Below are positions 12,403 through 21,915 of a stretch of 64,000 nt of DNA, piece after piece (the stretch's first letter is position 1; the number at the start of each line of letters is the position of its first letter). A program made the position numbers and the translations under genes. The stretch comes from Sympetrum striolatum. Lineage: Eukaryota > Arthropoda > Insecta > Odonata > Libellulidae. Where the stretch lies: contig OX388350.1 in the NCBI GenBank assembly GCA_947579665.1, positions 90,043,152 through 90,107,151 of the forward strand, read 5' to 3'. The notes under the pieces are model-generated. The model saw nothing but the letters and a program-made list of their open reading frames with translations. It was not told the DNA's origin and made no database searches.

Positions 12403-12650
12403 CTGCGTATGTTTGTGCCCGCAAAACTCGAAAACCACTCGGTCGATTGACTTGAATTTTTTACAGAACATTGCATTCAAATATATATATATATACGAAA
12501 GTGTTTATATTGTAAAAAATGGTGACACTTCGTCCTTGCTTCGATCCCAGACGAGTCAAAGCATTTCCGTGAGAAATGCACGTAAAGTTCATTTTTGTCT
12601 CTGCATGCTTCATTTCTTTTGCAAAATTAAATTAAAAATAATAGTCATTC
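12403..12650 (+). repeat. Dispersed repeat, copy 1
   Basis: The order of blocks matches, in reverse orientation, the sequence at 24490-24700: AAAACTCGAAAACCA, then GACTTGAATTTTT, then a GCTTCGATCCCAGACG block, then CGTGAGAAATGCACGTA. The GCTTCGATCCC block resembles the T-arm/B-box motif of the larger element family, so the two families may be related. The two short frames here are not conserved between copies. No ends or target duplication were resolved. Confidence 0.55.
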
Positions 12651-12914
12651 GAGATTGAGACAAGAACCAATAGCAGAGTAAATGAATAGAAAACCTTATT
12701 TTGGTCGTTTATTGTTGTTTCCGAATTGAATTTTTGAGATATTTTACGGAATACACGAAAAGTTTTGTGAGTATAAACAGCCGGTCCCCCTGACGACAAA
12801 TGCCATTTTTGAATCCGAGATCCTGCTTTTCGGCCTATTTGAAATTAGGAAGAAGAGAAAAGTTGCTGGTTTCGTTCACATTGATGAGCATAATCAATCG
12901 TTGGAAGTGATTTA

Positions 12915-13085
12915 TACGATCGATTTTCGAAAAACGAAATGTGAGTTAATTTGATACCGAACGTTGTATTCAGTTAAATTCATTTGTATTGTTTTGGAAA
13001 TTATTTAATAATCTGTTATCGAAAATTAAAGTGAGAGTGACTTTGAATGCTGCATTCAATTCGATTCATTTCTTTAGTTATCTTC
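12915..13085 (+). repeat. Short dispersed repeat, about 90 bp, partly duplicated in tandem
   Basis: The segment with AAATGTGAGTTAATTTGAT, ACCGAACGTTGTATTC and CATTTGTATTGTTTTGG is present in reverse orientation at 46826-46915. A second, more diverged version follows immediately here (GTGAGAGTGACTTTGA... CATTTCTTT). Its nature is unknown. Confidence 0.5.
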
Positions 13086-13501
13086 CAGTTGATCGTCGTC
13101 AAATTAAATAGTACGCGTTAACACATCAAATGTTGCGGCAGATAATGGATAGTAGTAAATGATCATTATATAAATAACGAAAATTCTCCATCCAAACGCG
13201 AGAGCCGAGCTAGCGTAACGTACCATGTTCTCCATCTTTCTTTTCTCTCCCTCCCTTTTCGAGAGAAAGGCTCGCCGGCCCGAATTTTGGACTTAGAATT
13301 TCTTGGTGGGTCAGGGGTGGTAACTTTTTTTTGCTGTTAGCTGTACAATAATTTTACTGTTACATATTACTTTGTAAAGGGTTAAGTTACTGTTACTTAT
13401 AGGGGAAAGTGTTGTACATACATACGTTTAGACAGTTGTACCTCGGGACAAACTGCATTTCTCTGCCACATGTGTGTGGCAGACCAAACTATCCTGTCTT
13501 A

Positions 13502-14865
13502 AGGTAGCGGTTCGGGCTGCGACAGAGACAGGAGACCGAGACAGGCTACAGAGATAGGCAGACCGAGACACATGTCTCAGTCTCCGGTGGTCTACTGTGC
13601 ACCGAGACTAACGTCGGAAAAGTGAATAACGCAATCCCTGAGCGAACTGGAGTGAACTTTTCGCCGGCTCCCCTTGAACTACATGTATTTTTGGGGTTTT
13701 ATTTTCCTCTCATACGGTACTCTGGAGCTTGTCTCACCTATGACATGGACTCAGATAGTTTAAACGAACCTTTTACTTAACGATCATGCTGGATTTTTTT
13801 CTCAAAGTCTTCTTGATTCCTTTCATCATGGAAAATAAAACATGCCTGCAATGTGAACTGTTCGGATGCCGGTGTCGTCTGCTACGTCGATGCAGAAAAC
13901 GAAACATCTGCCAACCTCCCGCAAACTGAAGTAAAACCTCGATGATTATTCTAATTTTAATTTTATGAATATTCTAATTCATTAATCCGTTCCAGTCTTT
14001 AGTTGATCAATTCCCAGTATAGCATAAAAATTCCTTAATAATCGTTTACCGCAATGAAATAAAGCTTCTCTATAATACATCATAATACTTTTCCTGGGTA
14101 ATTAGAGATTTTCCGCTTGTGCAAATGATTGATCTAATTCATAATTGGGGCTCAATGCAGTAGAAGTTGTCAAAATGACGAATACGAGAACTTATATACA
14201 TGCAAGACCTGTAGGTGCAGCTGAGAACACAATGAAATGTTCATTAAAACGCCGTGGCTAAATACCGGCGCTCGTTCTGATTCATAGAGTTTAGATAATG
14301 AATGAAATAATAAAATTAAGGAAGATGCATACATTCTAGTTTCGGAACATTTTGTGGGAGCAGCTGTTTTGATACACAGCAATGAACCATGCTAGAGGCA
14401 GAAACAGACACCTGCTTATTTACCTATAAAACGTTTAGAGCAATGTTACACATTGCTCAAACTACATTTTGTTCCAAAACGTTCGACTTACTCAATCAAA
14501 TCTTGATAACTCTGTATATTATCTCTATATATTACAACATATATATATCTCTTTCAAATTTTCATCTCTATATGAGTCAAGCTGAGAATTGAAGAGCACC
14601 GGATGTTGTCGAATCATATCAAAATATCCGTTTCTTCATCAGGAAATTACGTCATCTTGAACGTTCTCTCGAGGGAGACACGAGACACTACTTGTCCCGG
14701 ACGGCATCGGTCTCCCGGTTATCTGTCTCGCCACGCTATCTCCTGCCTCGGTCTCGCTCGCGAACTGGCACACGTTCGAAAGCATTGGTCAAGTAATAGT
14801 CTCGGTCTCCTAGATCTGTAGCCTGTCTCGGTCTCCTGTCTCTGTCGCAGCCCGAACCGCTACCT
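13502..14865. mobile_element. Non-autonomous DNA transposon with TTA duplication, Harbinger-like
   Basis: The ends AGGTAGCGGTTCGGGCTGCG (13502) and its complement (ending 14865) form inverted repeats that are identical over about 51 bp and similar for about 70. TTA flanks both sides (13499-13501, 14866-14868), the target choice of PIF/Harbinger elements. Both ends are packed with GAGACCGAGAC-like subterminal repeats in direct and inverted order. The inside is AT-rich and encodes nothing recognisable. The near-perfect arms against the decayed host element show a later, relatively recent insertion. Confidence 0.82.
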
Positions 14866-15179
14866 TTAGATCTTCATCTGGTCACTAGGGGTGTAGTGTA
14901 GTGCAGAGTGACTTACAATTATAAAGTGAGATTTGTGGAAGCTGAATGAGAAAAGGAAAAACTGTCATTGGTAAGTAAATTTTTGTTGCTTCATTGTTGT
15001 TTTTTTCTATTTTTGTTTCTTTAATCTGAATTAAAAACTAAGGCATTGTATTAAACTTTGAAATATGCTCTTTCCAATGGTATGGTTGATCAGTCTGTTC
15101 AACTAACCTTGGGACGTCCCAAGGTACAACACATTTAATATTTTTGATAAAATACATAAAATAAATTATCTATTTACAA

Positions 15180-15672
15180 AGTTTGGATTGCTCAAAGAAA
15201 TACAAAAATAATCCCAGGAAGAAATTCAAAGGCGAGACGATAGACGCCACTAGTTCAGAGGATGAGTATTTAATCTAGTGATGAAGATTGTGAAATATCT
15301 TTGCAAGAATTAATGCAAAGAGTTTTGGAAGAAGAAATAGATATTTCCTTAGAGGATAGAGTGTGGAGAAATAAAACCACATGATTATGTTTTATTAAAA
15401 ATTATTATTATAAAAAATATAGTAAAAAAATAATTTGTTACTATGTAGCAAAAGTCTTTAAAAAACGGACATTGTATATGAAATTCAGTACCTAGTTAAA
15501 ATGGAAGGAAAACTTTCCTATTAAGAGAAGAAACTCCCTATGAAATAGATGAGGATGATATAGTATGTAAATTGCCTTCAACTTCAGGAACCTCTGAGGG
15601 TCTAAAGCAAGTAATGAAGTTCCCCGTTGATTTCAATGCATATGACATGCCTAAGGACGAATCTTGTTGTTA
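15180..15672 (+). pseudogene. C-terminal tail of a pogo-like transposase, broken
   Basis: In shifting frames the region reads NPRKKFKGETIDATSSEDEY, then ISLQELMQRVLEEEIDISLEDR, then YEIDEDDIVCKLP and VMKFPVDFNAYDMPKDESCC followed by a stop at about 15673. Acidic tails of this kind follow the DDE domain in several pogo-like transposases. At least two stops or frameshifts break it. Lying inside the TA-flanked element at 13402-16011, it is best read as the remnant of that element's own gene. I did not identify a catalytic domain. Confidence 0.5.
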
Positions 15673-15796
15673 AAGAAACCTTTTTTTTGGTAGTTATTCT
15701 TATTTTTGCACTTTTTGTGTGAATTAAATAATAATTATTTTCTAATTTTATGTTTTGTCCACTATCTCACTTAGTCCCAAGGTACAACACCCCAAA

Positions 15797-15829
15797 TCCC
15801 AAGGTACAACACCATGTTGTACCTTGGGA
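15797..15829. repeat. Inverted pair of the element's subterminal motif
   Basis: TCCCAAGGTACAACA is followed within a few bases by its reverse complement TGTTGTACCTTGGGA, making a cruciform-capable palindrome. A further direct copy lies just upstream at 15775. The same motif occurs near 13434, 15110 and 15992. Confidence 0.75.
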
Positions 15830-16475
15830 CACATTGCAAGAGCGCAAAAAATAATATATTAATCACTTATTAAAAAACATTTTTTAAAGTTTTAGGTGTT
15901 GGTGTGTTGTCGAAATGCTGTGTTTTAATTTATTATGCAAAAAACTAATATTAACCTTATGCAAGTAAAAATAAAAATATTTGTTCCTGTTCCAAGGTAC
16001 AACACTCTCCCTATCTTTGTAAAGGGTTTACCTTATAGTAAACGACATTGTTTTATGAAGATCTAAGACATCTGATTGGCCCTTGCGGCCTAAGAGGTGA
16101 ACATTGTTATTCCTCGGGCTTTTCTAGGCTTTGAAGCTAACAAAGTAATAAAAGAATCAGTAAAAGACCGGTGGAAAGCGTAGGATGGCTGTCAATTCCC
16201 TATTTTTAAATTTAAGCGAAGGAACCCTCGATGAAACACTTCTCTTCCCTGATTCTTTATTTGAAGCGTGCTTTATTTAAGCAGCTCACATTCCAATCCA
16301 AATTCGATAAGAACAGTAGAGTTGCTACGTTTTTAGAAAACTCAACAACTCACGTTTTGCTACGCTGTCAATCATTCATTTATTTTCCTCAAGATATACA
16401 GCGATGAGTTATTGAAATGATTGTCCTAAGTTTCCTTTAATTTCTAGCTCTAGTTTCTTAATTCAACTCGCCAAA

Positions 16476-16507
16476 GGTGACGTAGAGGTTATAACCTCTA
16501 CGTCACC
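16476..16507. repeat. 32-bp perfect palindrome containing TGACGT
   Basis: The half-site GGTGACGTAGAGGTTA (16476-16491) is followed directly by its exact reverse complement (16492-16507), with no spacer. Each half holds TGACGT, the core of a CRE/ATF site, so regulatory use is possible. It could equally be a solo terminal-repeat junction of a transposon. Confidence 0.85.
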
Positions 16508-16555
16508 GGTAAGGACAACAGCTCGAAATCATGCTTCGTCATTGATTATATCAGC

Positions 16556-16585
16556 AGATTGAGAAAAAAGGTTTTTTCTCAATCT
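16556..16585. repeat. 30-bp palindrome, 14-bp arms
   Basis: AGATTGAGAAAAAA (16556-16569) and its exact reverse complement (16572-16585) surround a GG centre. It lies 48 bp from the 32-bp palindrome. Confidence 0.8.
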
Positions 16586-18132
16586 TATTTTTGGATATTA
16601 ATATTTTTTGGATAATTAAATTAATAAGTCACATAAAGAAAAAGATATGAAATTCTCCAAAAAGGTGATGAAGGTCGTGAGAAAGGACCACTGCGCTATG
16701 GAAAATGTGTCAATCTGATTGATTCGTTAATCCCAGAAGAATCAATAATCACCAAAAGGAAATTGGCGATATTTTCAAAGCGCTTTAAATGCTTTAACAA
16801 AACAAAAGCTACCAAAAAGTCGGGTTACTGCAACTTTTGCGATACTTATGATTGATGTTATGATGAGGAGCTGAGAAAAGAGGAGCGACAAAAACCAGAT
16901 TTTAAAAGGAAGATCACCACTAACATCCAATAAGCTTATCCGTGTCTTAGCAATGATTACGACGATAAGAAAATTTGATAATTATGAGGAAAGAAAAGGA
17001 AATTCTCGAGAAATAGTTAAATTAAAAATAAGTAGCTTTTGATGAAATAATCCACGAAGGCGCAAATAATTCCATTTCAGAAAGGTTACTTCTTAAACGA
17101 TTCGCATGACTAAAATAACAATTCTACGAACAAAACAAAAATTCCAATAAATTATTAGACGATTTAAGTACACGCTTTAATTTATAAAGATTTAATATGG
17201 AAATATGTGAAGCTGTAATACGATATGAATCGTGTTAAATTTCTCACTTCATTTTTTGGACGCCTTCGCAGCGAAAATCTGCAGCACGTGTTTTTTTGAC
17301 CTCCTTTCAGTCACTTCTTTATGGCTTCGCGCGTATTTCGGGCTTTTATGAGCTCTTCCTTATATAATTTAGCGTATTTCGGGTTTTTATGAGCACTTCC
17401 TTATATTTTATTCGTCGATGGAAAGTTTGATCATCGGACGATTTCCATTCACTTGGCAACACCGCCTGCTGTACCCAAATACTTCCTCGGAAAACAATTT
17501 GCTGCAATAATCGCGGCACTGTATGTGCATATATTTGTACACGTCAGCAACAATAAAAACTTATTTAATAAATATTCCAGAAGCAATGGATCGAAGTCAC
17601 TATTTATAATTGAATTTGATGCACTTCCCGATGAGATGGAAATAATAAATCAATCCTATAGCAAATATGAAACCAATGATACCCATGGACATCATGTATA
17701 CCAAATAGCTGAATTCCCCGTTGATTTTGAAATGTAGAAATAGAGTAAATGTACCTTTTCTCAGAATAGAATCTAAAATATCTCATATTTATTTGGTTCA
17801 AAGGAACAGGTAATCGAAAAAGAAACTTTTCCGTGAATATCCCAATACATTATCAAAGATCTCGCACAATTTGTTCCTGAAATCTATATTGTACAGTATG
17901 AATCTTTATGGAACTAAAAAACTTGTCTCGGGCTCTTACAATGATTCTTTTTCATTTAATTTGCCGTTAAAATAGAGACGATATGGGAACTCCTCTTGGA
18001 AAGTATATTTGCGAATTGAATGCACGACCCCGTTCTTCCCGGAACTCGTTCGAGTTTAGATTTAGTTTGCACGAGTCAGTCGAGTATACCTATATTTATT
18101 GATACTTTTTCAAGTAAGGTTTTTGATACAGC

Positions 18133-18440
18133 AAGTATCATTTATATGCCGATGATTTGCAGATCTATTTAGACTCCAACAGACCTTCCTCAATCAATGA
18201 GTTTGTTAAACCAAGATTCAATCAACGAATGGAGTAATTTAACTGCCGTTTATCTATCAAAGGCAATCGTAAGAATTTAAATATCGATATGATGCCCACC
18301 TTAAACGTCCCTTTGAGTAATTCAGTAAATAATCTTGAGTACATAATTAAGTACATAAATGGAAATCTCCAATGGTCGCAACAAGTCACAAATATTCGTA
18401 AGAAAGTTTATTGTCCCTTCAAAATCTCAGACAACAGTTT
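18133..18440 (+). pseudogene. LINE reverse transcriptase fragment (Jockey/CR1-like)
   Basis: In one frame the start reads KYHLYADDLQIYLDSNRPSSINEFV. YADD is the catalytic box of reverse transcriptase, and the LQIY continuation is typical of non-LTR elements. Broken frames downstream show a SINEW-like piece, CRLSIKGNRKNLNI, then an LEYIIKYINGNLQWSQQVTNIRKKVY stretch that matches the LGVxxDxxLxWxxHI region. Only about 100 codons of the palm/thumb region survive. Endonuclease and 3' end are absent. Confidence 0.75.
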
Positions 18441-20029
18441 TAAAAGGAACATTTGACAAACTATTGCCAATGCCAGGATGGGCAGTGATGCGAGATCGTA
18501 AGTTCGAGCCAGCGATTTATTTATCCTGACTGAAAATGCTAAATCTTAGAAAAATGATTACTCTTCGTGTGGGGTGCATCGTTAAAACTAAACTCAATTA
18601 AAATGGACCTCCTCAAAACGTAAATCCCCTAAATTAACAATAGCCTTGTTCAGCAAGGTTACAAATTTATTTCTAATCATGAAATCTTATAATATTTTCA
18701 ATAATTACAACAAACTTCAAGAAACATAAAACGGAAAGTAAAATTAAACGAATAAAACAATGAGTCAGAATTAAATTTCTCATCTTTTTATGCACTCTCA
18801 ATTTCGTATGAATTTGCAAACTTAGATTGTTTTTAAATAAAATAGAGCCTTTAAAATTAATAGCTGTTCATGGATATCTTATGTAAGGGTGTCGCCATTA
18901 CTGCGAAAGAAAGGCATTATGCACATAAGAAGTATCATATATTATTGACGGGAGAGACATTAAATAACCATAACTGCTCGAAAAATGTGCAAGTTTTGAC
19001 TATCGAATTTTACTCGAACACACGTTTCTACGATAATTGTTTGATATTCGTTTCTTTTGACGTTTATGAAGTAATTTTAATAACCGTATACGATGCTCTC
19101 AGTTGAATATTGGTTTCTACAACAGTTGCTTTTGCATTTTTTCTTTACAAAATATATTTATGATAATATGACATTATTTCGGACGGAAAATTCTCACTCT
19201 CCTCCGAGCTGCAACGTCATCGCGAAATCTGCATTCAGGGCTTTGTGATCTTCATATAATATCATCTAATGTTTGAATACCTCCATAGAATGAGTGTCCA
19301 GATGCCAGTCATAGGAATGTGTGTACTTTTCTCACCAAGGATTAAGTAAAAGAGTTCAGTAACACTACTCAATGAATGTAAGCATAACAATTTTGGCAGC
19401 ATCGAATGAGGCGTAACCAAAATGCATCAATCACGGCCGAGCATCTCTCATAAAGCTATGATTAGGGCTGGGTAAGGTATAAACAGGAGACATCTGTACC
19501 CAAAGAGATATAATATATTATGCGATGAAAATGAGGAATAGTCACAGCAAGGTCACGTGGGCTAAACTGAGATTTCTAACCGCGTCTGAGAGAACACACT
19601 TTTTTCAAATTTATTTCTTCATTTCACTAATTGAAGTAATTTTCAACGAAAAATATAATTTGCCATGTATGACAGTCTTTAGATTTATCTATTTAAGTTT
19701 ACGTAGCAAGTTGGCCTTCTGGACAGATGACAACGTTGATGAACTTCGTCACATAAAATTCATTCAGACGCCGAAATTGATGGAGGCACATTTTCATGAG
19801 CTAATAAGCTTAAACTTCAATCAGCGAAGTCATCACGATTTATTTCCACTAGCTGAGGCCGCGCAAATATTTGCACGCATAGAATATTTAAGATTTGACA
19901 TTCTTTATAAAAAGTGCATAGTTCTTAATCTACTTTCCGCTGATGTTATTTTAGGTACCGGAAACTAACACGTATCTTATAAAACGTCAAATAATACTAC
20001 TTAAAATTTAAACTGTTCCCGGGGCCAAG
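18441..20029. other. Unassigned DNA
   Basis: Contains the 147-codon frame 19525-19968 (plus). Its translation shows no motif I recognise and no exon signals. A GTTCGAGCC box at about 18500 is isolated and not clearly part of a repeat. Confidence 0.35.
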
Positions 20030-20240
20030 GCACAGTAAATGTCCTTCCATAAGGAATATATGGGTAAGGTAAGACGAGAATTGAGGCAGTTACAGGTGAG
20101 ATTTCAGCTTGAAATCGTACACATAATTACAGATGGTAATTCTATACTTAAGAAGATTTCTTAAATGCCCAGGGTTCGATGCCAGGGTGGACCCGATTCT
20201 TCCATAAGGAATACATAGGAGAAATATTAAAAGTAATTAT
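20030..20240 (+). repeat. Fragment of the B-box module family
   Basis: This carries one B-box-like motif (GGTTCGATGCC at 20173) preceded by the module text CATAAGGAATATA, AGGCAGTTACAG and GCTTGAAATCGTACAC, which is the inner module of the type B elements at 58.7-63.3 kb. The CATAAGGAATA block also recurs after the motif. One module and part of a second remain. Confidence 0.7.
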
Positions 20241-20856
20241 TTACTCCTAATCGATGAGATACACGACTATGTACCATGATGATGATCAATTTAATGCCTT
20301 TTTACTCAAATTTTTACCTTTTGCTCGCAATAAGAATTTCATACCGTACTCGTATTAACATAGTTGATCGTAATCAACCGTAAAACAGTATTTTACGTAG
20401 TAGTTAATTTTATAATACTATAAACATTAACATACTTTAATAATCAACTTTTCACTAAAATAATCATAGAATAATAATTCTTGATGTAACAATGCAAAGA
20501 ATTCCAAAACTGAATTTACAATTTTGGAAATTAAAATAAATATATAAATATTTGCGCACACAGAATGTTTAATGTTTGACAAAACTTGTGAACAAATGTG
20601 ATCATTTTATACTTTGCGAAACGTATCTTTTTACAATTAAATGTCCCGATTGTTTTTAATTTCCTGGTATGGCCATCTCAGATTATGTTTCATCTTATTG
20701 TGTACATTATATTTTATACTATTTAATTAAAGGAGTGGAATAAAATAGCTTTTGCTACAATGTTAATGAATGTGAGATCAAAGGTAGTCAATGTGTTATC
20801 AGAGCTAAGTGGAAAGGTATTTTGCTTATGTCATTCATTCACACAAAAAATGAATA

Positions 20857-21905
20857 ATAGCAGAGTTGATTCTCAACCGGGATATTAATACATTGATTTC
20901 TTTTATTTATTTATTTAATACATTGATTATTAGCAGTGTGACAGCCTTGATCTTAACACATGCTTCATAATTGTAGGTTGATAGTGAATATCTGGCTAGA
21001 ATTCTTTCCAAACCAAGAAATGAAAATTATAATTATGTCTATAAAGCCATTTCAACTCAATATTCAATCTCATATCTTTTAAATGAACAATTTCTTCAAT
21101 GGAGACAACATTCTTTTAAGCAATATAAATATGTATTAAGATCACATTAGGATAAGGAGACATTTTCAGAAAGGCACAAAGAGATAACGGAAACGATGAT
21201 TATACAGGAATAAATGATTTATGCCTCTAAAAAACAACGGCGAATATTTTCCGCGGAAAGTGATTTGTGGAGCTGATTTTACCCAAATACTAAAATGTGT
21301 AACACGGAAAACCATCAAATAACACAAACTCAATCACAATGCCAAAACAGAAACGAAAATCAAACACCAACGATAAGATAGTAAATGTATATGGAGTGGA
21401 AGCAATTAAAATTACCACAAATGAATCACTTTTCGTATTCTGCATATAACAAAATACAAAATTGCTTTACCTTTTCGAACAGGTATGCAATGTTAGCGAT
21501 TTTCTACATTTAGATCACTCACTGTTCTACTCCTTGAAGAACCCAAAGACCGAATCAAAGGAAATCTTTACGATCTTCACTGAATACATTTTTGTTAATC
21601 TCTAAATATGCATCGATAAAATATATTAGATTTAATACTTAATTCGGAAGATTATATTAAAAAAACCAGCAACTCACCTGTTTATTTGTACGTATTCAGT
21701 TGAATTGATCAAGAGAAAGCAATTATAAGAGGCAAACTAGTAATCAAACCGTTTTGTTTCACGAAAGGACTGTCAACAATTACGTTGATATAAATAAAGC
21801 TTGGTTACTAAAGACAATTAAACAAAATTTGAATGTTTTTGAATTTTCGTACATTTTTCGCGAGATTTTTCAGGTGATATTGTTTTTAAATGCAAATGTT
21901 TATTA
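20857..21905 (+). repeat. 1.06-kb direct duplication, uninterrupted copy
   Basis: It opens with TAGCAGAGTTGATTCTCAACC and aligns along its length with 21916-22284 plus 23447-24128. Shared blocks include CTTCATAATTGTAGGTTGATAG, TTTCCAAACCAA, TTTAAATGAACA, AACGATGATTA, CATCAAATAACACAAA, CTGCATATAACAAAA and GTTGATATAAATAAA. Head-to-tail copies start 1,059 bp apart. There is no coding potential. The copies differ by many substitutions and small indels, so the duplication is old. It may be two tandem insertions or a duplication of an unknown element. Confidence 0.85.
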
Positions 21906-21915
21906 TATAATTATA

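Larger units (their letters stand above)
13402..16011 (+). mobile_element. TA-flanked Tc1/mariner-superfamily (pogo-like) DNA transposon, degenerate
   Basis: The left end GGGGAAAGTGTTGTAC at 13402 mirrors the right end GTACAACACTCTCCC at 16011, and TA flanks both sides (13400-13401, 16012-16013). Subterminal copies of CCCAAGGTACAACAC occur near both ends and internally, as expected for transposase binding sites. About 1.36 kb of the 2.6 kb is a later nested insertion (13502-14865), leaving about 1.24 kb of its own sequence. A broken C-terminal transposase tail lies at 15180-15672, while the helix-turn-helix and DDE core appear deleted. Confidence 0.7.
16014..18132. other. Unassigned DNA with two perfect palindromes
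   Basis: Apart from the palindromes at 16476 and 16556 nothing is recognisable. The frame at 17453-17737 (94 codons) has no motif. Its end (AATTCCCCGTTGATTTTGAAAT, 17710-17731) resembles the hairpin that opens the 1.06-kb duplication at 20857/21916, so it may be a decayed related repeat. Confidence 0.4.

Noticed and set aside
19525..19968. 147-codon plus-strand frame as a gene
   Set aside because: The longest non-transposon frame, but the peptide shows no motif and lacks exon borders or a clear promoter. Kept as unassigned.
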